Shown here: piece after piece, positions 33,357 to 42,481 of the stretch
Layout of the letters: each line of letters opens with the position of its first letter
Numbering within the stretch: the stretch's first letter is position 1
Assembly: GCA_934438085.1 (NCBI GenBank)
Contig: CAKSBC010000008.1
Location: 17,582 to 81,581, forward strand
Length of the DNA stretch: 64,000 nucleotides
Direction: 5' to 3'
Origin: an uncultured Lachnospiraceae bacterium
GTDB lineage: Bacteria > Bacillota > Clostridia > Lachnospirales > Lachnospiraceae
The notes under the pieces: model-generated
What the model was told of the DNA's origin: nothing
Databases searched by the model: none
Seen by the model: the letters and a program-made list of their open reading frames with translations, nothing else
Translations under genes and position numbers: made by a program

Positions 33357-34277
33357 ATGGCTAATGCAAATGAGATAAAAACACGTATCCAGAGCGTTCA
33401 GGATACTGCCAAAATAACAAATGCCATGTATCTTATCTCATCCACAAAGATGCAGAGAGCTAAGAGAAGTCTTGAGAATACCAGACCGTATTATGAAGCT
33501 TTGCGTCGAGAGATCGAAAGAGTATTCGCTTCCGCGGATGATCCGGAGAGCAAATATTTTTATGATCCGAAGAAGAAAAGTCCTGACGACAAGATAGCCT
33601 GCCTTGTCATAACCGCAGACAGAGGTCTTGCGGGAAGCTACAACATGAATGTCATTAAGGAAGCTGAACGTATGTTCAGAGAGCATCCTAAGACAAAGTT
33701 CTTTGTTGTAGGAGATTACGGCAGACACTATTTTGAACGTCACGGAATTCCATATGTCAAAAGCTTTGACTACACCGCAAGTGTACCGCACATAAGAGAG
33801 GCGAGAGACATAAGCGATGTGCTGCTTGACAGCTATGACAGCGGAGAGATAAACATGGTATATGTTATATATACCGTAATGAAAACAGCGATCACTTCTG
33901 AAGTCGATACAATAAGGCTTCTTCCGTTTGACAGAGGCGATTTTATGTCTGCGGAAGAAAAGCAGGAAAAAGAGCTTGGCAGATTTGATTTCTTCCCGTC
34001 AACCGATGAGGTTTTAGACAATGCTTTAAGGAGCATAGAGACCGGTTTTGTTTACAGTACACTTGTTTACAGCTTCTGCGCAGAGCAGAATGCGAGAATG
34101 GGTGCTATGGACTCTGCGAATAAGAATGCAGAAAAACTCCTTGCGGAACTGAGGCTTCAGTTTAACCGTGCAAGACAGGCCGGAATTACTCAGGAGATCA
34201 CGGAGATAGCTGCGGGTGAGCTCGCACAGAAGCGTAAGCGCATTAAAAAACAGAATGAGGAGGTAGAGACCTCGTGA
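33357..34277 (+). CDS. atpG: F1Fo ATP synthase subunit gamma
   Basis: Central rotor shaft, 306 residues, somewhat longer than the usual 285-290. N-terminal KTRIQSVQDTAKITNAMYLIS and C-terminal RLQFNRARQAGITQEITEIAAGE helices form the coiled coil. The GTGA overlap with atpD indicates coupling. Confidence 0.95.
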   Translation: MANANEIKTRIQSVQDTAKITNAMYLISSTKMQRAKRSLENTRPYYEALRREIERVFASADDPESKYFYDPKKKSPDDKIACLVITADRGLAGSYNMNVIKEAERMFREHPKTKFFVVGDYGRHYFERHGIPYVKSFDYTASVPHIREARDISDVLLDSYDSGEINMVYVIYTVMKTAITSEVDTIRLLPFDRGDFMSAEEKQEKELGRFDFFPSTDEVLDNALRSIETGFVYSTLVYSFCAEQNARMGAMDSANKNAEKLLAELRLQFNRARQAGITQEITEIAAGELAQKRKRIKKQNEEVETS

Positions 34278-35686
34278 AAACAGGAAAAATAATTGCAATA
34301 TCAGGTCCTGTCATAGACGTAAGGTTCGAAGAAGGTCACCTTCCGAGAATGAAGGAGGCACTGACTGTTTCACTTGACGGTGAAAAGCGTGTCATGGAGG
34401 TCGCTCAGCATATAGGAGATAGTGAGGTCAGATGTATCATGCTGGCTTCAAGCGATGACCTCTCTCTGGGAACAGAAGTAATAAGCGAAGACAAAGGTAT
34501 TACTGTTCCTGTCGGTGAGTGCACCCTCGGACGTATGTTCAATGTTTTGGGTGAGCCTATAGACGGAGGAAAGGAGATCCCTGAGGATGAAACAAGATGG
34601 GAGATCCACAGAAAGGCACCTGCATTCGATGAACAGAGACCTGTAGTAGAAATACTTGAGACAGGAATAAAGGTCATAGATCTTCTTGAGCCATATCCGA
34701 AGGGAGGAAAGATCGGACTTTTCGGAGGCGCGGGAGTCGGCAAAACAGTTCTTATTCAGGAGCTGATACATAACGTTGCAATGGAACACGGCGGATATTC
34801 AATATTTGCCGGCGTAGGAGAGCGAAGCCGTGAAGGTAACGACCTCTGGCGTGAAATGAAGGAAAGCGGAGTATCGGACAAGACAGCACTTGTTTTCGGA
34901 CAGATGAATGAGTCTCCGGGTGTTCGTATGAGAGTGGCACTTTCAGGACTTACGATGGCTGAGTATTTCCGTGATGCGGAAAGAAAGGACGTACTGCTTT
35001 TCATCGATAACATTTTCCGATTTGTACAGGCCGGTTCTGAAGTTTCAACACTGCTTGGACGTATGCCTTCTGCGGTAGGATATCAGCCTACACTTGCAGA
35101 GGAGATGGGTGCTCTTCAGGAGCGTATCACATCAACATCAAGCGGATCCGTAACCAGTGTACAGGCTGTATACGTACCTGCGGATGACCTTACCGACCCG
35201 GCTCCGGCTACTACCTTTGCGCACCTTGACGCAACTACCGTACTTAGCCGTAAGATTGCTGAGCAGGGTATCTATCCGGCAGTAGATCCTTTGGATTCTA
35301 CATCCAGAATACTTGAGGCTGATATAGTAGGTGAAGAGCATTACTATGTTGCCAGAAAGGTTCAGGAGATACTTCAGAAGTACAACGAGCTTCAGGATAT
35401 CATCGCCATCCTTGGTATGGACGAGCTTTCGGATGAGGATAAAAACACTGTTACGAGAGCAAGAAAGATACAGAAGTTCCTTGCACAGCCTACACATGTT
35501 GCCGAGAAGTTCACCGGAAGACCGGGTATTTATGTTCCGCTTTCAGAGACTATAAGAGGCTTTAAGGCTATTATCGAAGGAGAAATGGATGAATATCCTG
35601 AGGCAGCCTTCTATAATGTCGGCGGTATAGATGATGTTCCGATAAAGGCAGCTGAGCTTGCGAAGGAAAACCTTCAGAGCAAATAA
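34274..35686 (+). CDS. atpD: F1Fo ATP synthase subunit beta
   Basis: Catalytic subunit, 470 residues. P-loop GGAGVGKTVLIQEL, catalytic Glu in AGVGERSREGNDLW, and the DELSDED motif contacting gamma. Starts at GTG within GAGGTAGAGACCTCGTG, overlapping the gamma stop by four bases. Confidence 0.97.
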   Translation: MKTGKIIAISGPVIDVRFEEGHLPRMKEALTVSLDGEKRVMEVAQHIGDSEVRCIMLASSDDLSLGTEVISEDKGITVPVGECTLGRMFNVLGEPIDGGKEIPEDETRWEIHRKAPAFDEQRPVVEILETGIKVIDLLEPYPKGGKIGLFGGAGVGKTVLIQELIHNVAMEHGGYSIFAGVGERSREGNDLWREMKESGVSDKTALVFGQMNESPGVRMRVALSGLTMAEYFRDAERKDVLLFIDNIFRFVQAGSEVSTLLGRMPSAVGYQPTLAEEMGALQERITSTSSGSVTSVQAVYVPADDLTDPAPATTFAHLDATTVLSRKIAEQGIYPAVDPLDSTSRILEADIVGEEHYYVARKVQEILQKYNELQDIIAILGMDELSDEDKNTVTRARKIQKFLAQPTHVAEKFTGRPGIYVPLSETIRGFKAIIEGEMDEYPEAAFYNVGGIDDVPIKAAELAKENLQSK

Positions 35687-35697
35687 GGAGACATGCC

Positions 35698-36126
35698 GTG
35701 AAAGAGTTTCAGATCAAGATACTTGCGTCAGATAAGCTCATCTATGAGGGACCGTGTGTAAGTGTCACTGTGCCGCTTTCGGACGGCTCTATGGGTATAC
35801 TTGCAGGACACAGCAATATGATAAGCGCCGTAAAAACAGGCGTTATCTCATATAAGACCGCACAGGATGCAAAGCCTGAAAAGGTAGCTGTGTCAGCCGG
35901 ACTTTTAAAGGTCGAGAATAATGAGGTTTTAGTGCTTGTAGATGCAGCCGAAAAGGCTGAGAGCATTGATATCGCAAGAGCAATGAGAGCCGAAGAGGCT
36001 GCCAGAGCAAAGCTTTTAAATGAACAGAGAAAGCGTGAAAGAATGGCAGTTGAGGCGGATCTTGAACGTGCAATAATGCGTATCAAGGCCTCAAATATGG
36101 CAAATACTTTACATCATAAGAACTAA
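35698..36126 (+). CDS. atpC: F1Fo ATP synthase subunit epsilon
   Basis: 142 residues with an N-terminal beta sandwich (PLSDGSMGILAGHSNMISAV) and two C-terminal helices (AMRAEEAARAKLLNEQRKRE) that can inhibit hydrolysis. It starts at GTG after AAGGAGACATGCC and closes the operon ahead of a long terminator. Confidence 0.93.
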   Translation: MKEFQIKILASDKLIYEGPCVSVTVPLSDGSMGILAGHSNMISAVKTGVISYKTAQDAKPEKVAVSAGLLKVENNEVLVLVDAAEKAESIDIARAMRAEEAARAKLLNEQRKRERMAVEADLERAIMRIKASNMANTLHHKN

Positions 36127-36138
36127 GTATTTAAATTA

Positions 36139-36211
36139 AACAGCACCTTCATGTTATGTGGTTTGAACTTTAAAGCTTCAAAGTTTTCACCGCGCACATG
36201 AAGGTGCTGTT
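36139..36211 (+). terminator. Long hairpin terminator of the atp operon
   Basis: AACAGCACCTTCATGT pairs perfectly over 16 bp with ACATGAAGGTGCTGTT; the loop contains a second stem (AACTTT/AAAGTT). It also reads on the minus strand toward the convergent gene. Confidence 0.7.
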
Positions 36212-36327
36212 TGGTGTTTAACACTATTTAGTCAGGAGTGATTTACTTATTGTGCATTGAATTTGCAGGCTATTAAGAGGTGGAGTGTGCGTCTTACTGC
36301 CCGGCAGATAGCTATAGCTAAGCATCA

Positions 36328-37602
36328 TCAAACTCTTTTCACAGTGTAGCCGCCGCCCTGATTTTTGCTTACAGACCATTTCTGATCATATTCGTCATAG
36401 AAGGTTCCGGAGGTCTTTACTCGTCCGTTTTCATTGACAACATAGGTCTTTCCGCCAACAACGACTATCTGATATCCGGAATCAGATTCTACGAGCTCAC
36501 CGTTTTTATAAAGGTATCCGCCGGCTTCTCCGGTAACACCTGCACCCTTGGAAGCAGTGACAGAGCCTGCATTTTCAAAATACATCGTAGTTCCTTCATA
36601 GCCATATTTATCGTCGTACTCAACAGTAACTCGGCCTGTCTTCATGGATCCGTCGTTTTCAGCGCCGAAGTAATACAGCTTTCCGCCGTAGCCCTTTACT
36701 ATACCGTACTGCATGGTTCCGACCTTATCGAAGGCATAATATTTGTCATCGATCTTTTTAACACCAACACTGTCAGATATCTTAGAGGTATTTCTTTCAG
36801 AAGTATAAGGCTGCCCATTCTTGAGATAATAATATCCTTCAGGATGAATAGTCTTTCTTCCGTCTTCACGAACATCGTAATATGATTCTCCGTCAAACCA
36901 TATCCATCCGGTTATACGATCTCCGTTACCCGGGCGGTAGTATTTACATATCATTCCGTCATCGGTACTGTATTCCACCCAGCCTTCCTGCATGAGACCG
37001 TTTGAATCAAAGTAATAATATGCTCCGTTGATCTTTTTCTCACAGTTTTTGTAGAGCTTACCATTCTTGTCTGTGTAGTACCAGCCTTCATCAAAATCTC
37101 TGTAATAGCCGGTCTTTATATAATGCCAGCCGGCCTGATTGAGCTGTCCGTTGCCGTAATAATAATTGTCATCGTCGGACCAGCCCTCATCGAGTCTGTA
37201 ATTACTGAAATGGTATCTTACACCGTTGATGGTGAGATATCCGTCAGCCTTTGCGGCACCGTTTCCCTGGAACCAGTACCAGTAGCTTCTCTGCTCGTAA
37301 ATGTCATATATCTGACGCCACTGATTTACGACCATGACGCCGTTTTCATCTACATAGTAAACTCCGCTGCCGTCCTCTACGAGAGAATTAGTAAGCATTC
37401 TGCCGTCGGAGCCCATGTAATACCAGAGATTGTTGTAATATATCCACTGATATGTTACGTAGTGACCGTATGCATCTGTGTAGTACCAATTCGGTCCCTG
37501 CTGTACCCAGCCCTGAGCATTTGCTGTCATGCTTCCTCCTGCCGAAAGGAGAGCGCTAAGACTGAGAGCCGCGGTAAGTATGATAGTATTATGCTTTTTC
37601 AT
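36328..37602 (-). CDS. Secreted protein of cell-wall/choline-binding-type repeats
   Basis: 424 residues: a signal peptide (1-30, ending TANAQ), then about a dozen aromatic/Gly repeats of the CW_binding type, e.g. GPNWYYTDAYGHYV, NLWYYMGSDGRM and GAYYYFDSNGLM. No catalytic domain is recognisable, so the protein is built wholly of wall-binding repeats. It may bind teichoic or other wall glycans and act as a spacer or adhesin. GGGAGG precedes the minus-strand ATG. It is transcribed alone, convergent with the atp operon. Confidence 0.85.
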   Translation of the reverse strand: MKKHNTIILTAALSLSALLSAGGSMTANAQGWVQQGPNWYYTDAYGHYVTYQWIYYNNLWYYMGSDGRMLTNSLVEDGSGVYYVDENGVMVVNQWRQIYDIYEQRSYWYWFQGNGAAKADGYLTINGVRYHFSNYRLDEGWSDDDNYYYGNGQLNQAGWHYIKTGYYRDFDEGWYYTDKNGKLYKNCEKKINGAYYYFDSNGLMQEGWVEYSTDDGMICKYYRPGNGDRITGWIWFDGESYYDVREDGRKTIHPEGYYYLKNGQPYTSERNTSKISDSVGVKKIDDKYYAFDKVGTMQYGIVKGYGGKLYYFGAENDGSMKTGRVTVEYDDKYGYEGTTMYFENAGSVTASKGAGVTGEAGGYLYKNGELVESDSGYQIVVVGGKTYVVNENGRVKTSGTFYDEYDQKWSVSKNQGGGYTVKRV

Positions 37603-38138
37603 AGTGTACCTCCCTACGATAATATTGCACTGTTCATTTCGTTTATATTGCTTAAGCGATTCTTTTAATTTAAGAATATCTGATGCTCGTATCTGAAATT
37701 TATATAAAATACTTTTGTTTGAATGTGGTACTTATTGGTCGGCAGATAAAGCTTTTTTATTAGCTTCATAATATCATGAAGCACCTTGTATAAAAATAGA
37801 TACAATATTACGATGATGTTAAGATTATTGAGGTCGTGCTTTTGCTTTCCGTAATGTTTCGTAATAATTTACATGGGACGGGTGGTATCAGTTTAAATGT
37901 TTTATTTTTTGCGCATGATTTTAGCAATATTTATTTGTACTAAGAGCTTTAACGGAAGATAAAATTGTTGTAAAATATTTTCATAATAATTTGTATATTG
38001 GATGATATGCGTCTTTGATGATAAGGGGCATAAACATGCAGGAATCTGTTATTGACAAGAGGCCTGCAGCATTTTCATGTATATGAGATATTGAAAATGC
38101 AGAATATATTTATAAGATGCGTTGGGGAGACAAACAAT
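37603..38138. other. Divergent intergenic region with inverted repeat
   Basis: 536 A/T-rich bases between the divergent wall-protein gene and pdxA2. No coding potential or known riboswitch was recognised. GCATTTTCA and TGAAAATGC (38069-38100) form a perfect 9-bp inverted repeat about 40 bases before the pdxA2 start, either an mRNA hairpin or an operator. A TTGACA at 38053 lacks a good -10 at 17 bases. Confidence 0.5.
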
Positions 38139-39224
38139 ATGAACAATCGTCCTATTGTCGGCATTTCCATGGGAGATCCATTCGGAAACGGTCCGGAGAT
38201 AACAGTACGTGCACTTAGCGACAAGGCAGTATATGAAAGCTGCAGACCGTTGGTTGTCGGAGATAAGAGCAGTATGGAATATGCAATCGATACTGCCAGA
38301 AAAATCTTCGGTACAGAGCTTAAGCTTCATACAATTAAGAATGTCGGAGAGGCTGTTTTTGAGTACGGTACAATAGATGTGCTTGATATGGGCATCGTTA
38401 AGCCGGAGGATATTCCGCACAATGTCGGCGCTGACAAAATGCCTGCACCGTTTGGACTCGGAGCTACAAAGCTTGGCGGCGAGGCAGCCTTCAGCTATGT
38501 TGTAGAGGTGATTCGCATGGCTATGGCAGGTGAGATCGATGCTACAGTAACAAATGCTCTCAGCAAGGAAGCCATCAATATGGCCGGTCATCATTATTCC
38601 GGACATACAGAGATATATGCAGAGTATACCGGGACTGATAAGTATACTATGATGCTTGCTCACGAAGAGCTTAGAGTAGTTCATGTTTCAACTCATGTGT
38701 CATTAAGAGAAGCATGCAACAGAGTTAAGAAGGACAGAGTTCTTGATGTTATCCGTATAGCTAATAATGCCTGCAAGGCTCTCGGCATTGAAAATCCTAA
38801 GATCGGTGTGGCAGGACTCAACCCTCACTGCGGAGAAAACGGCATGTTTGGAGTAGAGGAGATAGAGGAAATACAGCCTGCTATTGACATTGCCATGGCA
38901 GAGGGTATCAATATTCCTGAGAAAAAGCCTACACCGCCGGATACTGTGTTCAGCAAGGCTATCGGCGGATGGTACGATATAGTTGTATGCATGTATCATG
39001 ATCAGGGACATATCCCGTTAAAGGTAAAGGGCTTTGTATATAACAAGGCAGAGGGACATTGGGATGCAGTAGCCGGAGTAAACGTTACACTCGGACTTCC
39101 TATCATACGTGCAAGCGTGGATCACGGAACAGGCTTCGGCCATGCCGGCAGCGGTCATGCAAATGAGCTCAGCCTTATAAATGCGATCTCCTACGGAGTT
39201 CAGCTTGCAAAGCACAGAAAATGA
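38139..39224 (+). CDS. PdxA2-type 4-phosphate dehydrogenase (D-threonate/D-erythronate 4-phosphate)
   Basis: 361 residues of the PdxA family. Conserved metal-binding regions are GHYSGHTEIYAEY, CMYHDQGHIPLK and SVDHGTGFGHAG. PdxA proper acts in vitamin B6 synthesis, but PdxA2 homologues paired with a DUF1537 kinase oxidise D-threonate or D-erythronate 4-phosphate to dihydroxyacetone phosphate. The kinase lies 45 bases downstream and no other pyridoxine gene is near, so the catabolic role is favoured. The start at 38139 is set by GGGGAG nine bases away; an open extension upstream is unlike the family. Confidence 0.85.
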   Translation: MNNRPIVGISMGDPFGNGPEITVRALSDKAVYESCRPLVVGDKSSMEYAIDTARKIFGTELKLHTIKNVGEAVFEYGTIDVLDMGIVKPEDIPHNVGADKMPAPFGLGATKLGGEAAFSYVVEVIRMAMAGEIDATVTNALSKEAINMAGHHYSGHTEIYAEYTGTDKYTMMLAHEELRVVHVSTHVSLREACNRVKKDRVLDVIRIANNACKALGIENPKIGVAGLNPHCGENGMFGVEEIEEIQPAIDIAMAEGINIPEKKPTPPDTVFSKAIGGWYDIVVCMYHDQGHIPLKVKGFVYNKAEGHWDAVAGVNVTLGLPIIRASVDHGTGFGHAGSGHANELSLINAISYGVQLAKHRK

Positions 39225-39269
39225 TAAAGGCCTGCATAGCGCAGAGTATATTACAGAGGGGATACTACG

Positions 39270-40541
39270 ATGAAAAAGGTCATTATTATAGCAGATGATT
39301 TCACAGGAGCACTTGATACAGGTGTACAGTTTGCGGGAAAGGGCATTGCAACTACTGTAACCCAGCAGATTGATGCTGATCTAAAAGCACTTTTTGAAAA
39401 GTTTCAGGTTGTAGTTGTAGATACAGAGAGCCGTCACCTTCCTCATGCAGAAGCCTACAGAATCGTTCGTATAGTTGCTGATAATGCTGTCGCAGCGGGT
39501 GTTGACATTATTTATAAAAAGACGGATTCTGCATTAAGAGGCAATATCGGAGCAGAGTTCAAGGCTGTTATGGATGCAAAGCCTGACGAGCTTTTATGCT
39601 TTGCAGGAGCATTCCCTGCAGTTAACCGTGTCACACTTCAGGGACATCAGTATACTGACGGAATACTTATATCTGAGAGCGGCTTCGGAAAGGATCCTAT
39701 CAATCCGGTAACAGAGTCATTTATCCCGGCCATTATAAAGAGCCAGGCACCGGAGGCTGAGTGTACCATCATTTCCAAGGCTGAGCTTGCAGAAGGAGTC
39801 TCACTTGAAGGTCTCAGAGGTGTAGTAAGCTTTGATGCATCACTCGATGAGGACCTTGCAGCTATAGCAGGCTGCGTAGAGGCAGCCGGACATACAGCAC
39901 TTCTTGCGGGCTGCGCAGGCTTTGCAAAGCATCTTGAGTCACTTATTGATGCTGATATCAATGAGGAGAGAAGCTTCGATCAAACTGACAGACTGATGAT
40001 ACTCTGCGGAAGTGTCAACCCTATTACAAGAGAACAGGTAGAGTATGCACAGAAGAATGGCTTCCTGCGCATTAATCTGCTTCCGGAGCAGTTCCTTACA
40101 GTAGATTATTTTGAGACTGCAGAGGGTAAGAGACTTCTTGATTCTATCTACTATGCGACTCTCGGTCAGGCACCTGTTATGGTCTGCACCATGGATGTCA
40201 GTGATGATGATTCAGGTAAGGAAGAGGCAATGAAGCTTGGCATCAGACCTGCAGACATGGCTAATTATGTAACAGCCTGCCTCGGAAGAATTGCAAAGTA
40301 TGTTATAGATATGGGTGCAAACTATACCTTTGCAGTTACAGGCGGAGATACTCTCATCGGCTTCCTGAAGGCTGTAGACGGTATTGAGCTTTCACCGGTC
40401 TGCGAGGTCGGAAAGGGAACGGTGCTTTCTGTAATGCATGACAGAAAGGGTCGTAAGATACAGGTTATCTCTAAGTCCGGAGGATTCGGTGAGAAGGAGA
40501 TATTCCCTAACATCGCAAAGCAGGTAATTAAGGGATTCTGA
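39270..40541 (+). CDS. Four-carbon acid sugar kinase (DUF1537 family)
   Basis: 423 residues. The N-terminal domain opens with IIADDFTGALDTGVQF, which binds the acid sugar; the C-terminal domain has the nucleotide-binding FAVTGGDTLIGFLKAV and SKSGGFGE. Family members phosphorylate D-threonate, L-threonate or D-erythronate at C4. With the adjacent PdxA2 the product would be dihydroxyacetone phosphate. No dedicated regulator or transporter is adjacent. GAGGGGATACTACG precedes the ATG. Confidence 0.88.
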   Translation: MKKVIIIADDFTGALDTGVQFAGKGIATTVTQQIDADLKALFEKFQVVVVDTESRHLPHAEAYRIVRIVADNAVAAGVDIIYKKTDSALRGNIGAEFKAVMDAKPDELLCFAGAFPAVNRVTLQGHQYTDGILISESGFGKDPINPVTESFIPAIIKSQAPEAECTIISKAELAEGVSLEGLRGVVSFDASLDEDLAAIAGCVEAAGHTALLAGCAGFAKHLESLIDADINEERSFDQTDRLMILCGSVNPITREQVEYAQKNGFLRINLLPEQFLTVDYFETAEGKRLLDSIYYATLGQAPVMVCTMDVSDDDSGKEEAMKLGIRPADMANYVTACLGRIAKYVIDMGANYTFAVTGGDTLIGFLKAVDGIELSPVCEVGKGTVLSVMHDRKGRKIQVISKSGGFGEKEIFPNIAKQVIKGF

Positions 40542-40576
40542 TAATATAAGAAATTAATAGCATATGGATTTTATTA

Positions 40577-40620
40577 ACCCCGGGTTGTATGATTAAAGTA
40601 TCATTGACCCGGAGTTTTTT
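40577..40620 (+). terminator. Terminator after the acid-sugar genes
   Basis: CCCGGGT pairs with ACCCGG(A)G, with TGAT/ATCA stacking in the loop, followed by TTTTTT. Confidence 0.75.
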
Positions 40621-40786
40621 GTGGGCGAAGTGCATGATGACACACATTTTCCGGATTTTACAAATATTAATACATAGGTAAGAAAATTGTAAAATAAGTA
40701 CAAATAGCAAAATAAATATGCTATGATTGGTTTCGTACGCTCCGATGGCGTAAAAGGGCTTAGGTTACTTTGAAAAGGAAGGTTTT

Positions 40787-41836
40787 ATGCCGATAAATAA
40801 AGAAGTATCAAAAGAAGATAAACAGAAGGCTTTAGAGGCAGCTATAAAGCAGATCGAGAAGGACTACGGACAGGGCGCAGTCATGAAGCTCGGTGATTCC
40901 GGCAAGGATGCCTCTGTAGAGGTCATATCAACAGGCTCACTCAGTCTGGATGCAGCGCTTGGAGTAGGCGGAGTGCCGAAGGGCAGAGTTATAGAGATAT
41001 ACGGACCTGAATCATCAGGTAAGACCACTCTTGCACTCCACGTTATTGCAGAGGCTCAGAAGCAGGGCGGCATAGCCGGCTTTATTGATGCTGAGCATGC
41101 GCTTGATCCTGTGTATGCCAAGAATATCGGAGTAGATATTGACAATCTGTATATTTCACAGCCTGATAACGGAGAGCAGGCGCTTGAGATAGCTGATACC
41201 ATGGTCAGATCGGGAGCTATTGATGTTATAGTTATTGACTCTGTTGCCGCTTTGGTTCCTAAGAAAGAGATCGAAGGTGAAATGGGAGATTCTGTAGTAG
41301 GTCTGCAGGCAAGGCTTATGTCTCAGGCGCTCAGAAAGCTCACAAGCATTATCTCAAAGTCAAACTGTGTAGTCATTTTCATAAACCAGCTCAGAGAGAA
41401 GATAGGAGTCATGTTCGGTAATCCGGAGACTACTACCGGAGGACGTGCGCTCAAATTCTATGCTTCTATCCGTATGGATGTAAGACGTACGGAAACTATA
41501 AAGCAGGGAACCGAGGCAGTCGGCAACCATGTCAGAGTTAAGATAGTTAAGAATAAAGTAGCTCCGCCTTTTAAGGAGGCAGAGTTCGATATTATGTTCG
41601 GTAAGGGTATCTCCAGAGAGGGAGACCTTATTGATCTTGCTGTCAAGAATGATATCGTTGATAAGAGCGGTGCATGGTTTGCATACGGCGGAAACAAGAT
41701 AGGACAGGGACGTGAGAACGCAAAGCAGTTCCTTGCGGACAACCCTGATATTTTAAATGAAATAGATCACAAGCTCAGAGTAAAGATGGGACTCATCATA
41801 GAGAATGAGTCTATTCCTGATACCCCTGACGAGTGA
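40787..41836 (+). CDS. recA: Recombinase RecA
   Basis: 349 residues. Walker A GPESSGKTTLALH, Walker B VIVIDSVAAL, and the L2 loop region FINQLREKIGVMFGNPETTTGG are all standard. Catalyses strand exchange and activates LexA cleavage. I see no CGAAC-N4-GTTCG-type LexA box in the 165-base upstream region, though a TATGAT -10 is present near 40723. recX follows after 18 bases. Confidence 0.98.
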   Translation: MPINKEVSKEDKQKALEAAIKQIEKDYGQGAVMKLGDSGKDASVEVISTGSLSLDAALGVGGVPKGRVIEIYGPESSGKTTLALHVIAEAQKQGGIAGFIDAEHALDPVYAKNIGVDIDNLYISQPDNGEQALEIADTMVRSGAIDVIVIDSVAALVPKKEIEGEMGDSVVGLQARLMSQALRKLTSIISKSNCVVIFINQLREKIGVMFGNPETTTGGRALKFYASIRMDVRRTETIKQGTEAVGNHVRVKIVKNKVAPPFKEAEFDIMFGKGISREGDLIDLAVKNDIVDKSGAWFAYGGNKIGQGRENAKQFLADNPDILNEIDHKLRVKMGLIIENESIPDTPDE

Positions 41837-41854
41837 TTTTTCGGAAAAGGATAA

Positions 41855-42469
41855 ATGGCTCATATCATAACAAAATTGGAAAATTTTGATAATAAAAGAA
41901 CTAAGGTCACCCTCGATTACAGCGAGGTGACCTTTCTTTTGTATAAAGCGGAGATAAGGAGCCTGAAAATCAATGAAGGTGAAGAGCTTACGGATGATGA
42001 GCTCAGAAGAATAAATGACGAGATACTTCTTCCGAGAGCTAAAAAGCGAGTGCTCTATTTCATGAAAAATGCGGATAAGACCAGATATCAGATAAGGCAG
42101 AAGCTGAGAGAAGGTCTTTATCCTGAGGAAATTATAGAAAAGACCATGGAGTTTCTTGATAAATACGGCTTTGCTGATGATGAGCAATATGCTGAAAATT
42201 ATATTGAGGAGCTTAAAGGTTCACGCTCAAGGCGTGAGATAGAGGCAAAGCTCAGATCAAAAGGCTTAAGCAGTAAAATGTTAAAGGAGAGCCTTACAAA
42301 TGTTACGGCAGAGGATGAATATGCTGCTGCCCAAAAGGCTCTTTCAAGGAAGTATCCGCACGGAATAGCTGCGGAGGATAAAAATAAGGCTTATGGCTTT
42401 CTTATGAGGAAGGGATATTCCTATGATTCTATAGAACATGCCATGAATATATTAAAAGCTGACAGTTAA
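41855..42469 (+). CDS. recX: Regulatory protein RecX
   Basis: 204 residues with three RecX repeats of three helices, e.g. KRVLYFMKNADKTRYQIRQK, then KTMEFLDKYGFADDEQYAENY, then KAYGFLMRKGYSYDSIEHAM. It modulates RecA filaments. Its stop lies 12 bases before the potA ATG, so recA, recX and the polyamine transporter may share a transcript. Confidence 0.9.
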   Translation: MAHIITKLENFDNKRTKVTLDYSEVTFLLYKAEIRSLKINEGEELTDDELRRINDEILLPRAKKRVLYFMKNADKTRYQIRQKLREGLYPEEIIEKTMEFLDKYGFADDEQYAENYIEELKGSRSRREIEAKLRSKGLSSKMLKESLTNVTAEDEYAAAQKALSRKYPHGIAAEDKNKAYGFLMRKGYSYDSIEHAMNILKADS

Positions 42470-42481
42470 GGAGGTAGATGT

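Noticed and set aside
40620..40786. LexA (SOS) box upstream of recA
   Set aside because: I could not find a CGAAC-N4-GTTCG-like palindrome; the CGTACG and GGCGTA segments are not a match.
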